Source: Monilinia fructicola (lineage: Eukaryota > Ascomycota > Leotiomycetes > Helotiales > Sclerotiniaceae). Taken from it: 64,000 nt of DNA. The first letter of the stretch is position 1; each line of letters begins with the position of its first letter. Below, piece after piece: positions 24,247-38,543 of the stretch. A program made the translations under genes and the position numbers. Under the pieces are notes generated by a model. The model did not search any database. It was given only the letters and a program-made list of their open reading frames with translations, and had not been told where the DNA came from. Location of the stretch: the NCBI GenBank assembly GCA_008692225.1, contig VICG01000009.1, positions 1,798,001 through 1,862,000 of the forward strand, read 5' to 3'.

Positions 24247-26628
24247 TATGAGGGCGAGACAAAATAATTTGGACAGAAGATCAAAGTTGGCTTGGTTTGG
24301 TTTCGTAAACTGGGTCGGGTTCGAGCTCAGGCTAGGTATTGTCCGCGTGGTGTAGTGTGGGCGAAAGCTATTGGATTGGGATTATTTCGTTGTTGATACG
24401 TAAGGTTAAGTAAGATGTGAGGGTGAGTTGAGTTGAGTTGAGTTGAGTTTACTTGAGCGATTGGAAAGCATAAAATAGGCAGGGAAATTTGAGTGAATCA
24501 ATCAAAGAGTCGTCGGTCGTCGAGGCGGAGGAGGATGATGATGATGATGATGATTTCATAAAAAAAAATCAAATGAATCCGTATCAAATGAGATCCAAGC
24601 CAATGCAATAAAAAAAAGATAAATTTACGAGCGATAATAATAAGAATAAGAATAAGGGCAAGGAATCTGCAAGCAGCCAAATGATGATTGATGACTCTGG
24701 CACTTTGGAAATTTGTCGCAGGTGGAATGGAGAAATAAAATGTTTGGAACCGGGATGGATGGATGAATGCCAGGATGGACGGAGGATTGAATGAATGAAT
24801 GAATGAATGAATGAATGAATGGCTGAGACGATGCAGGCCAGCGGGGTTTCGCAGGTTTCCGATGGGGGTCGAGGTAGGGGGGTACGGTATGTACTATGTA
24901 GACTGTAGTGTACCTAGGTCGGTAGTACTAGTACTGTAGAGACTAGAGAGAGACTTATTATTAGAGAGACTCAGAGAGGGAGAGAGGGAGGGAGAGAGGG
25001 AGGGATAAGAGCGAAGAGGGAAAGGGAAGGGAAGGGAAGGGAAGGGAAGGGAAGAGGGAAAGGGGGAGGGAGGAAGGGGGGGGAAGGACCATTGAGAGAC
25101 TTGTGCTTTGGATAGATGCGTGGTAATGTGTGATAGTATTGGATGATGTGGATGTGGATGTGTGTGGATGGATAGATGAGTGCGAATTGGAATTAATTAT
25201 AGGAGTAATTAATGTTAATGTGAAGGAAGGTAAATGTGAAGGTAAATATGAAGGTAAATGTGAATGTGAATATGAATGTAAATGTAAAATGTAAAATATA
25301 AATACACCTAATCAATCCAAAGAAGTATTATAATAATACTAATAAAAATAATAGAAATAAAAGTCCGTAGCCCTAAAAGGGTGTATAATAAATAAAAGAG
25401 CAATTAGATAGAAATAAAGAAGAGAGAGAGATTCTTTTTGTTTTTTTCTTTGCTTCGTTTTTTCTCCTCTTTCTTTCTTTTTCTTTCTCTCTTTTTCTTT
25501 TTCTTTGTATGCTGATTTGAGTCTTGAATAGGATGGGTGGATGGGTAAGTAGGTGAGTAGCTGGAGGTAGATAGTAAATAGATGAATAATAATAATGGAT
25601 GGATGAGTAAATAAATAGATAGATAAATAGATTGGTATAAGAATAATCGAGAATCTGGAAATAGAAGAATAAAAGAATGAATAGAACCAATGGCTCGATG
25701 TCGTATATTCAATTCAATTAATTCAAATCAATCTAACAATCTAACGATATTATGAAATGATAATAAAAATAGAATCAAAATCAAAATCAATAAATATACA
25801 AATATACAAGTCTAATTAGATCAAATTACATACAATTTACGCACCTGGTAATCTAAGCAAGCAGATAAAAAGGGAGGTCATAAATCAATCCACTACGATA
25901 GAGTACACATACAGCACACACAGGATGACAATCGTATAAAGAATCATTGAAGATAGATAGATACCCAGGCGGTTTCAAGAATACCTATCCATAGATAGAT
26001 AGATCGATCGCTACAGAGTATAACCTTAGTAGAGAGCACAATGGAATGATCAAGAAACAATTTAAAAAAAGGGTTACGGGAGATCCGGGATTGGTTTAGA
26101 ACTTGAGAACCAGGGCTTTGTATGTTTGTCTGTACTCTGTTTAGCCCTGGTTTGGTTTGGTTTGGTTGGGGTGGGTTGGGTTTGGTCTGGGAGGTACTCC
26201 GCCGTGTTGGATCTTCACTTCTTTGGCTCTGCTTTCCTTTCCTTTCCTTTGCTTTGCTTCGCTTCGCTTCGCTTTGCTTGTGTGTTGTAGATGCGTGTAT
26301 GTGTGAGTGCGTGTGCGCGTGTGCGTGTGCGTGTGCGTGTGCGTGTATATGGATGTGTTGTGTTGTGTTGTGTAGTGTACATGTATGTGTTTGGGGGTGG
26401 TAGTGGGAATGGAATGGATTTGGACCTGTGTTGACCAATGAGGTTGGGGAGATGGGGCTGCGGTTGATTGTGTACTGTACGATTTATTATATTACAGCAT
26501 GTTACTAGGTATGTCTTCTAGCGGTACTGTGGGTGTGGTAGGTTTTCATTGATGAACGGAGCGGTTGATGTTGAGTGATGGTGGTGATGGTGGTGATGGC
26601 GGTGGTGGGTTGAATGAATTGGTATGGT

Positions 26629-26690
26629 TGATGGTTGATGGTTGATGGTTGATGGTTGATGGTTGATGGTTGATGGATGATAGATGTGAC
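26629..26690. repeat. (TTGATGG)n heptanucleotide array
   Basis: About seven or eight tandem units of TTGATGG, perfect in the core. A heptamer array with a related unit (TCAATGG) occurs at 43618-43692. Confidence 0.88.
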
Positions 26691-27154
26691 TGATTATGAT
26701 TACCTACCTGGTACCTACCTAGGTAGTCCTGTACTCAAGTATGATTGATACAGTACTCTGTCTGCACGATGTTCATACCACTTACTGTACTACTCCATAC
26801 AGCATCCATACGATCTGATCAGGACCGGGTTCAATGTGATAATTTGAGTTGATGTGAATGACTCCGAATGGAGCGGAATAAATCCCATGTGGGTATGAAT
26901 AAGGATGAATAAGGATGAATCCATGAATGACCGACTGATTGGAATTTAGCAGTGACTGCCCATCGACGATTAATCATCACAAGTTAGTTCTTCCTGCATC
27001 CAAATTTTATTGATGACTTTGCTTTGTTTTCGATTCGAGCACTCTTTTCCATCTTTTCCCTTGTGTATCATCGGTGTAGTCGGGGTTTGGGGTCCACTCT
27101 TCTATTCCACTATGTACAGTATCTACAATGTGTATCTACCTAGGTATGTATCTA

Positions 27155-27205
27155 GGATTCTACGATTCTACGATTCTACGATTCTACGATTCTACGATTC
27201 TACGT
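27155..27205. repeat. (GATTCTAC)n octanucleotide array
   Basis: Six tandem units of GATTCTAC with flanking partial units; perfect. Confidence 0.9.
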
Positions 27206-28245
27206 ATTCTAATCTTCTACCCTTGAAAATGATTCAAGATCAAGTTCAATCTACATCTGACGCAGATGCAGGTGCTGATGCTGATGTTGATACTCATGCT
27301 AATGTTAATGCTGATGCTGATATTGGATCTAATTCTGGTTGATCTACTTTTATTCTTCTTTTCATGCTTCTTTCTTTTCTTTCTTTTTTTCCTTTTCTTC
27401 TTCTTTCTTCTTTTCTTCTTTTTGGTCCTTCTTTACTTTCTTTCTTTCTTTCTTTTTATTTCTTCTTTTCCTCTTCTCTTCTTTACCTACTCGTTCTCAT
27501 TCCCCTTCCCCTTCCCTTCCCCTTCCCCTTCCCCTCCCCAATCTTCTGTTCTCCCTTCTCTCTTCTCCTACTCCATCCAAGTAACCTGCTTCTAATAAAC
27601 ACCTAGATGCCGGAATCGGGGCTCTTGGATCAACCTTAGCCCGAGAATTGGAGCTAGAAAGTTGATCTCGAACACTTTTAGCGCATACCTAATAGTGCAT
27701 GATGGGGTTGCATATCTACGGAGTACCTTGGCACCTTTAACTCATCAATACTGTACGGAGTAGGTTCGGGTTAGGGTTGAGGTTGGGATTGACATTGGGA
27801 TGATATTGGCGCTGGCGTTGGTGTTGGTGGGTGTTGGTGTTGGCTTCCTTTATGGACTAACAGGGCACTAAGGCTTAGGTAGTTTTTAGACTCTGGAGCT
27901 TATGAGGCTCTCAGGCTTAAAGTACTCTGTGACGACCTTCTTAAAGGATAATTATTAGTTAGTGTTAGTAGATATAGTAGGGGGATGAATAGTACTATAG
28001 TATTTTATATAGTTAAATTAATATAAAGGATACTTAAAATTAAAAGAAGGAATACCTAGGAGAAATAAATAAAAAAGATAAAACATTATAAAAGATTATA
28101 ATAAATTATTATTATAATAAAATTAAAATTATAATTAAGATTATATTTAAACTTTTCTTTTTAATATAATATAGATTATTATTTTACTTTAATATAATAT
28201 AATAATTACTAATCGATTATTAAATTAAAAATAAAAAAAGTAAAC

Positions 28246-28490
28246 TATTATATTATATTATATTATATTATATTATATTATATTATATTATATTATATAT
28301 ATTATATTATATTATATTATATTATATTATATTATATTATATTATATTATATTATATTATATTATATTATATTATATTATATTATATTATATTATATTAT
28401 ATTATATTATATTATATTATATATATTATATTATATTATATTATATTATATATTATATTATATTATATTATATTATATTATATTATATTA
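28246..28490. repeat. (TTATA)n pentanucleotide array, about 245 bp
   Basis: TTATA/ATATT units with only a few two-base slips (for example near 28288 and 28422). It lies about 150 bp left of the LTR element, outside its target duplication. Confidence 0.92.
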
Positions 28491-28645
28491 ATTAAAAGAA
28501 ATAAAAAGAAGAAATATTTAAAATAATATTTTACTTTTAAACTTTAAAAAAGAATAAAAAGTTAATTTACATCTTCTTTTTTCCCTTTTAAAGAAAAACA
28601 ATTATAGTAATATAAATAAATATATTTAATTCTTAATTAAGAATA

Positions 28646-28790
28646 TGTGACGAGGTACGAGGAAATAGAGGGGTCAACTAAAATAATGTAATTATTCATA
28701 AGGAGAAAAAGAAAAGGATTAAAGATCCTTTTCCTTTAAATACTAGCTTTGATAGTTATATAACCTTTGTGTAAAGATTGCTTTTTAATA
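28646..28790 (-). repeat. Left LTR (3' LTR of the element), 145 bp
   Basis: Aligns along its whole length with 37545-37690. The shared core is ATAAGGAGAAAAAGAAAAGG. Its outer (left) end keeps G and C bases (TGTGACGAGGTACGAGG), while its inner end has lost them (TTTTTAATA). Confidence 0.92.
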
Positions 28791-31700
28791 TAGCCTCTTT
28801 TTTTATATTTAACATTTTAATAAACCATTGCAATTCGTTTTTTAATTAATAATAATATCTTTAAGGGTTCTATAAAAAAATAATTTATTAATTTTATAAT
28901 ATCCTATAAAATTTCTTTTTTTATTGCTTTTTTAGCTTTTATATTAAATAATATATTTCTATACAAAAAAAGAAAAAAAACAAAATAAATATAGATTTTA
29001 TTTTTTCTTTATTGTAATCTATATTCTTTTTTAATTTATTTTAATACCACTTTAATATTATTCTAATATACAATATAAAATATTATTTTTTTTTATTACT
29101 TTACCATCCTTTTTTGCCTTTAATACTTTTACAATGTTAAATTTGATTTTTTGGTTTTTATTTAATTATAAATTATATTCCATTATTTTTTCTAGTGAAT
29201 AAGGTACATTATTTAATTTTATTCTATTTAGGCTTTTATTGTTTAATTATAACATTAAATCATTTCTATTAATAATTATTATTTCTATCTTTATTCTATA
29301 TATTTAAAGATATATTCGAATTAATATTAACAGGTTAAAAAACTATCTTGTTTTTATTAATATATATATTAATAATTTAATTCTATTTTACTTTTAATTA
29401 TATTATATATTATTTATAAAATCTAATTTTTATAATTCAGATTATAATACATTTATTCACAAAATAACAACCTATTAAACATTTTACATTGTAGTTCAAT
29501 AAAATTTTACAAAACCAATATATATATATTATATATCTATAAAATAAACATTATTTTCTTATAAGAATTATAATTTTTTATTTATAAAATTCAAAATTAA
29601 TTTATGTATATTAGGTTGGATTTTCAAAAATGCTAAAGTTCCGGCTTTTTAATATAATACACATTCCTTAAATTTTATTTTTATTAGATTTTTATTTACT
29701 ATTTTAACCTTCTTTTTTTTATTATTAAATAATAATCTTTAATTATAATATTATACTTTATTTGTATATCATTCGCTTTCTTTTTTAATATTGATAATTT
29801 TAAGTTAGGATTTGTTAAAGTATTTTAATTCTTAAAGATTTTCTTATAAAATTCTTTAATTAATATTTTCCTTATCATTTTAATTAATATTTAAAAATTA
29901 TTAAATCCCTTTAATAATTCATCTTTATTTTAATTTGTTAATTTCTCTATCAATCTTAATACAAATCTTCTAAATTGTTCATCTTATTCACAATTTTTTT
30001 TCAATTTTTAACTTTAGCATATAAATACCAGAGTTTTCCTTTTTTTTAACTACATTTTCTATTATATTTATTAATTTAATATAAATACCTTTATCTTCCT
30101 TTTTTATAATAATCGCGCTTTTTTTATTATTTTAAATAATTTTATTGTTATTGTTTTATATTTCTTATATTAATATATCGTTTTTTATCTCTTTTATATT
30201 TCTTAAAATATTCAATATTATTTTATTTATATTTATAATCTCTTTTAATTTATAATATAACTAATTTTCCGGCTTTTTTCTTTTTATAGTATAATTAATT
30301 TATTAGTTTTTTTTTTTTTTTTTTTGTTTTTTTCTTTTTTTAGTTTCTTTTTTCTTATTTTTTGCTAATCTTTATTTTTTTATTTTTGTGATTAAACTAT
30401 ATATTTAATTATTGCTTTATAATTGCTTTTTTTATTATTAACCAATTTAAATATAATCACAATTTTACTCTGGTTTTTATTTAGTTATTTTTTATTAATT
30501 ATTATAATTGCTTTAACTATATCTTCCCTATACATTAACACAATTAAATTACACTTCTATTCTTTTATTAGATTTATATATTATTCGTATATCATTACTC
30601 TCTTTAAAAACAAAATAATCAATAATGCTTGTTTTTAAATCTTTTAATTACTTCTCTTTATTAATAAATTCATAATATTCTATATATTCAAAATATACTC
30701 TTTTATAACTACTTTTTTTAAAAATTTGTTTTTTACATTTAACTTCACCCACTTCCATAATTTTCTTTATTTTATATTTACCATATTACAGATTCTTTCC
30801 TACACCTTATTATTATATAAATCGAATTATTCTTTTATTATTAATAAATCTTATACTCTTACTATAACCTAAAAAATATTCATCACCAATATTACTTCAT
30901 CAATTTAAAATATCAGCCCCAATCTATTAAAGTTTGTTATACTTATTTTAATTAATTTAATATTATTATTATTACTTTTAAAAAGGATATTTTAATAAAA
31001 ATTAAATTTAAAAAATATTAATAATATAATGATTATATAATTTACAATAAAAAATAATATATAACAAAATTAATAGGTTTTGTTTTTATATCTTCTAAAA
31101 GTACTAAAATTAACACTTCAATCCCTTTTCTTATACAAGATATCTATTAAGAATTTTTAGAATTGATTTAATATCCCTTTACTTAGAAAATAAAGTCTAT
31201 CCCTAGTATTACTATAATAACATTACTAATTATTCAACTACCTTATATATCTTAATCTATCAATCGATACGTTTCTCACAATATTTTCAAGATTATATAA
31301 ACTTATTTGAATAATAACTTATTATTTTTAAAACAAGTTATTATTATAGTAATCTAAAACCCGGTTTTATTTATTTAAGTGTTAATTCTATAATCTTTAA
31401 TCTATAATAACTTTATTTAATCTTTTTTTAATTTAATTTTATTTTTAAAAACTAAAATAATAATATATCTTCTTATCCATAATCTAAATTAATATTCACT
31501 TATTTTTATTTTATTCTAATTTCTTAATATCTTCTATAAAAGCTTTTATAATAAACAAATATAGTTTGAAAAATTTCTTTATCATATTTTAAATATTAAT
31601 TAAATTCTTTAGCTTTTGCTATATATTTTCGTTATTTAAATAACCTTTTTATTTAACTAAAAATTCTAATTTTTTTTATCTCCCTTTTATTTTAAAATTA

Positions 31701-34149
31701 AGAATCTTTTTAACATACTATTCTAAAATAATGTTTTTATATTATATATTCCATACAAGCTTATAACCTAATTCCTCTTTAGCCTTATCCAAGCGATCTA
31801 CCTGATTTGTTATCTTATATAATATAAAAAGGCTAATATAAAAAACATTATAGTATTAAAAAATTGATAGTAGTTTTAATTTATAAATTTATAATCCTAT
31901 ACTTTTTATTATTTTAAAAAAATCAATATTTTTAGAATTTAATTTAACGCATTTTTTATTTGTTAATAAATTCTTTATTATTAATTAGATTATATCATTT
32001 GTTTTAAATATCTAAAATTTATACTTTACATTATAATATTTTACCATTAGATTTTAAGTATGGATTAATTCTTCTATCATCATTATATACAATGTTTTTA
32101 GCTTTTTTATTAATTACAAAGCATTTTCTAATTTTTGTTATACATTTATATCAATTAATAATAATGATACTTATTTTTCATTTATTTTAAATAATAAAAT
32201 ACCTATAATTAATATTAATATAAAAATTATAAATATATTCTACTATAAATAAAAGGTTTATTTAACTATCTTATTCATAATTAATAAAACATCTAATATA
32301 AACCTTAATAATCTAATTTATTTATTTAGTAAAATCATTAGTTTACAAATAAAATATTATTAAAAGTTTCTTTATTATACCTAAATAAATTATTAAGATT
32401 ATTTAAAAAGTATTTATAAAAAGATTTGCTTTATTTAAAACAATTAAGTTTAATATTCTATACTTTATTATTACAACTCAAATAAAATAAAAGTAAATTG
32501 GATAATTATTATATTTTTTCTAATTAAGTTAAAGTTTATTTTTTAATAAATTTATTTATTATTACTAGAATATAATTATATACTGGGTATAAAAACAAAT
32601 TCTTTTTATCTTTTTTATTATTGAAATTATTCTTCGATTATAATATTAATAAATTAATAATTAAATCTATAAATAATCTATTTTATAACTTTATAAGAAT
32701 TAGTATTAGTATTAATTCTCTAGGTTTTTTTTTGTATAAAGGTTTGTTTTTTTAATATATTATATAAAATTTAATATAATCCATTATATTTGCATTTTTT
32801 TTTTTTAATATAACAATTTCTTTATATTGTTTATAGTTGTTTTTTAATTAAAATAATTGATTATTCAAAAATTATAAAATTCCTATAATAATAATTTTTA
32901 CAATATTTTATTTAATAATATATACAATCTTATTTCTTTATAATATTAGAAATTATTATATATAATAAACTCCTTTTTCTTTAAGTTTTAATAATTTAAT
33001 TAAGATTTTTTAATTAATTCTATTAATTCTTCTTTATATTCTGGTTTTGTTATAATGTTTTCTGGATTTAATACTAATAAAAATAGGATTATTATATCCT
33101 ATATATTATTATAAATTGATTTTGTATTTTTCATTTTTTTTAATTCTTTTATTATATAATATTTTCCTTTTTTGTAGATTACATTTATTTTAGCTACAAT
33201 AGTATACAATAAATTCTATTAATCATTTATAATTAAAAGCAAATCAAATAATTGGTAATATAGTTTTAATAATGGTTGATTTAAAATTTTTATTTTAATA
33301 ATTTAGGTTTTTAAAATCATCTACTAGATTGTTTTTTCTTAGTTTAAAATAATCACAAAGGTTTTTTTTAATAATATATTTACTAGATTATTTTTACTTG
33401 GTTTATAAGTAATCACAAAATTTATTTTTAATAATACTATTATTTATTATATCTATTTTTTTATTAATATTTTTGATGTTATAAAATGCTTTAGGTTATT
33501 ATAATTTATTATTATAATCACTTAATATTATATTTTTTTAAAAAAGTATCTTTAATGCTTTATTAATTTTATAATAGCCAGTAATTTTTAATTAAAAGTT
33601 GTATAATTGATTTTCGCTATTGATATTAATTTTTTTCAAGTAAAATACAATTAAATGTTTATATTCATTCTCTTGTTTCTTAAAACAAGATTTTATATAA
33701 GAATCCTTTATTAATATATCTTATTTCTAGAAAATATACTAATGTTATAATAAAATAGCCTAATAATAATATTTTCGTAAAAATATTCCTTAAATTTCTT
33801 AAAAACTATGCTTTATATTCTTTAAATTAAATAAATTTAACTTTTTCCTTTTATTAAATTAATTAATAATAATATTATTTCGTTATACAATAATATAAAT
33901 CATTTATAAAAATTACAGAATCTAAAAAATAATAATATTTCCCAAATGCTTTTTAGAGATAATTAAATAATTATTGTTTTTATTTTAAATAAATCTATAA
34001 TTATTTTTTTATTTAATACTATATAATCAAAGAATTCTACCTATTTAATTCCAAATTAATATTTTTTAAACTTATAAAATAGTTTTTATTTCTAATAATT
34101 ATTTTAATATTTATTTTATATAATTTTTATATTTTTTCTTACTTTTTAA

Positions 34150-34450
34150 AGTAAATCAAAATATTATTTAAATAAATTATTATTAATTTATTTATAAATT
34201 ATTTTCAAATATTAATTAATATAAATCTAAAAAGTTACTGGTATATTATATAATCCAAACGGTACTACTAAGTACTTGTAAAAGTTTAATTTACTGTAAA
34301 AAATTATCTTTTTCATTTATCTTCTTTTGTATATGTATATTAAATTATAAATTTCTTTTAAATTTAGTTTTATAAATATAATTGTTTTTCTTAACCTATT
34401 AAATATTTCTAATATTAATAAAATTGGGTATCTATTTCGGAATAATTATT
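34150..34450 (-). pseudogene. Ty3/Gypsy reverse transcriptase remnant
   Basis: Minus-strand reading shows the family blocks in order: NRYPILLILEIFNRL (about 34390-34445), KLNLKEIYNL (about 34341-34375), YKYLVVPFGLYNIPVTF (about 34225-34275) and YLNNILIY (34151-34180). In active Gypsy elements these correspond to a KLDL-type block, the VMPFGLTNAPATFQ block and YLDDILIYS. The catalytic aspartates are asparagines here, which is what G-to-A change on the coding strand produces. In-frame stops are also present, so it is non-functional. Confidence 0.88.
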
Positions 34451-37400
34451 ATATTAATATTTTAATAATTCATATATAATTGTAGTTCCGTGAATACCCT
34501 TCTTTTTCATAAATAATATTAATGTACTTATTTCTAATTTGATTAGTTTAATAAACCTTAATCTTATCATCTTCTTTATATATTCTTTCAATATCTTTAA
34601 TTCTTATTTCCAACAAATTGTATATTAGATTAAATAATAGTATTATATTTAATTGTAATATGAATTTTGTAATTCATTCCTGATTTATATGAATAGAAAT
34701 TTCTCTGCCTTTATTTTGCTAAACATATTTCGACAAACTTCCTTATATTCATTTAAGATTTGTTACAATGTTATTATCGCGTTAAACTTAAATTCAATTT
34801 CTTTATTAATATCAAAAATATTATTATTAATAATAAAGATTTTCCCTATCCTCTTTTTCACTCTTGTATTCTTATATTATAATATAATACTTAATAATTT
34901 AAAAAAATCCCATACTTCTATAAATATTCTTTTTTTAAACATTCTTCCTTCCATTTTATTTTAGTTTTTCCATTTTTTAATCTATCTTTAGATTAAATTG
35001 TTTTGGAGAATAACAATTTAAAAATAATATTAATTACCTTTACAAAAGCATTTTTGTAAAAAAATTACTAATAATCTTGTCTTTTAAAGAAAAAATATTC
35101 GAAATTTTATTTTTTTTCCTATAGTATTCAAAGATTAATGCTATTATCATTTTTTTGTTTATATCCTATATTATAAAACAATATATATTAATGTTTTTAT
35201 AATTGATTTATTTAATTATTTTTGGTTTAATAAAATTTATAATAGTTTCTAAATTTATTATTATTTAAAACGTTATTTTATTTTCACTTTTTTCTATAAA
35301 AATAATTTCTTGTAATTAGGAGAATACTTAGTAAATATCTATAATTTAAAGGTAGTTATATATGTTTTCAATTATCAGCAAATTATAATATAATATTTTA
35401 TTTCCTATATAATTCTTAATAATAATAATTTTCTATAATATATTTTTTAACAATATCAATACAATAGCTTTATTACATTTTTATTGGTTTTAATATATTC
35501 GTTATATAGTATATTTCTTTTCTTTTTCTAATATTAGCTTAATTATAAATAACTTTATTCAAATTTATTATTTAGAAACTATTATAATCCCTCTTTTATC
35601 TTTAATTTCAATTAATTAAAAATCCGCTTCTTTTATATTCTATAGTTTTTAAGATCTTAAAAAAGCTTCTCGTTTTTTAGCTTTTCAAAGTAATCTTCTG
35701 GTTATAATGGGTTTTTCTTTTCATAGTAGAAAATATATACCTTCATTGCTATAGGCTTTTTTATAGCATTTTATTAACACATTTGGAAAAGAAGGATTCT
35801 TTTTTTTTTTATCTAATAATATTACATTTTATAATATATTCTAATTTTAAAATATCTTACCGTAAAATATATTACAAATTTTCAAATCTTAACTGAATTT
35901 TGGGAAGAAAGTTTCTTTTACATACAAATAAAATTTTTAGTATATTTTATATTATTATTTTTAATCCTCCAAATATCATTAATAATAATTTATTATAATT
36001 AATATATATTCTGGCTAAAATGTTTTATAAACAATTTTAGCTTATAATTCGCTACAATTGAATTGGTTTTTTATATAACTAAAATATATCTTTGCAATAT
36101 CGAATTTAAAATAATTAATAAAATCTTGGAAATTAATTGCTTATTCCCTTATTTTTATATTTTATATCTTAAGGTTTATTTTTATACTAATATTCATTAG
36201 TTTATATTATTCAAAAAGCTATTATTTTAGCATAACTACTTAATCTTGGAATTTTAAATTATCGATATTATTTATACTTAATCTTAATTAATTAAATTCT
36301 ACATTTTGCTTAATTCCTATAATATAGCTTTGTACTTAAAACAGCTTTGTTTTTACTTTATTATATATATTTTTTTTAAGAACTATATAATATTCCAATT
36401 TTATAATTTAAAAGTGTATATCTGATTTTTCCTTTATTAAAAATTAATAATACTTTAAGCTTAAATTTTTTTTGTGCTAATATTATTAATTATATAAATA
36501 AGGTTTATACTTAAATTTATTATTAATCTATAAATTTCTATTGATAATTATTGTATTAATCCTAATATTTATTAGGTTTAATATTAATGTTATAAGATAA
36601 TTTCTAGTTTTCTTAGGAGATTAATTATAATCTTATATAAATTTAATTAGGAATCTTTTAATTATAAAAAATCTTTCTTCTTTTTTATAATCCTTTTTTT
36701 TAAATACTTTTATTTTATATCTTTATCAAATTATAATAATTTAGGAATTCTAATAATATACTTATATCCAATAATAAATATTAAACTTAATATTAATTAT
36801 GAATTAGAATTATATCCACTTAAATCTGATTTCTATTCCTTTATTAACCTTGTTTTGTTTTTTAATAAAGTTATATATATTAGAAATAAGATTAATTAAA
36901 TATCTATTTTTTTTATTAAAGCTTTTTTGAATATAAAAAAGTTCCGAAAAATAACCTAATTTGGATAATACTATAATATAACTTCGATTTTAACGAAAAT
37001 AAAAAAGGGAATTAAGAATAATAGAAAGCTTAATAATAATAATAATTATACTTTTATTTTAAATAAATATTTTCCTTTAAACTTTAGAAAATTTGAAATA
37101 AAAGATTTTAAATTGTTATCGTTAAACGTTACTTTTTTGCTTTTATTCTTTTATTTATTTTTATTATTAAATATAGTTCTTTTTTTATTACTATTTAATT
37201 ATAATTCTTTAAATTAATCCAGGTTTATATTTAAGTTTATAATAACAATTTAAATTGTTATATTAGGTTTGGCTTTATAAATTCAATATATTAAGTCTTC
37301 AACAAATTATCTTTTAAAATATATTATTTGTATTAGAATAAAGTAAATTATTTGATTTAATTACAGTTTTATAATCAGTATTGTAATTTTACAATTTAGA

Positions 37401-37544
37401 ATATCTTTAGAATATCTTTGAATTAATTTAGGAAGTTTTCCAGGGTTTTAATTCAAATAAAAGAAATCCTTTTTAATAAAATCAATTTGATATTGTTCGA
37501 GTTTAATTAATAAGGCTCTTTCAATTTTGAAAGATAAATAATTT

Positions 37545-37690
37545 TGTAATAAAGTATAAAGAAAATAAAAGGATCAATTAAAATAATATAGTTATTTATA
37601 AGGAGAAAAAGAAAAGGATTAAAGATTCTTTCCCTTTAAATATTAGCTCTAATAGTTATATAACCCTTGTGTAAGGGTTGCTTCCTAACA
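37545..37690 (-). repeat. Right LTR (5' LTR of the element), 146 bp
   Basis: Partner of 28646-28790. Its outer (right) end keeps C and G (GTGTAAGGGTTGCTTCCTAACA), while its inner end is depleted (TGTAATAAAGTATAAAG). The target duplication GAATA follows at 37691-37695. Confidence 0.92.
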
Positions 37691-37955
37691 GAATATATAT
37701 ATAATAAAAAGAAAAAGAAAATCTACTATAGCTAGCTAGAGAGTTTCCTTATTAAATAGTATTCGTTTATTTAATTAAATAGAATAAAAATCTTCTTTTT
37801 ATTCTAGATTAGGCTTAGAGTTATTAGATATCTAGAAACGATAGTTATTTATAAATAGTTATAATTAAAGCGTATATATTTATTTAACTTAAATTATCTA
37901 ATCTAAATAATAATAATAGCTTTTAATCGTATATATACCTAGGTATATATACTCT

Positions 37956-38541
<586 letters not shown>

Positions 38542-38543
<2 letters not shown>

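Larger units (their letters stand above)
24247..27950. other. 3.7-kb repeat-rich spacer
   Basis: No supported gene. It holds the 5' flank of the C2H2 gene and many tandem tracts: TGAGT near 24425, GATGAT near 24535, (TGAA)n near 24787-24820, GGGAA near 25025-25060, GAAAG-rich DNA near 25440-25510, GTGTGC near 26300-26345, a TTGATGG array, a GATTCTAC array, and CCCTT/TTTC-rich DNA at 27370-27540. TACGGAGTA words are at 27717 and 27754; ACCTAGGT words are at 24912, 26717 and 27138. Confidence 0.55.
28646..37690 (-). mobile_element. Ty3/Gypsy LTR retrotransposon, 9,045 bp, destroyed by RIP-like C:G-to-T:A change
   Basis: The element is bounded by a perfect 5-bp direct repeat GAATA (28641-28645 and 37691-37695). 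The LTRs are 28646-28790 and 37545-37690. On the coding (minus) strand the LTR begins TGTTAGGAAGCAACCC and ends with CA. A reverse transcriptase relic on the minus strand at about 34150-34450 fixes the orientation, so the right LTR is the 5' one. The interior is extremely AT-rich with hardly any G or C and no open frame of note. LTR differences are almost all transitions. Gag and integrase positions are only inferred from the usual order (right to left). The element is surely inactive. Confidence 0.92.
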
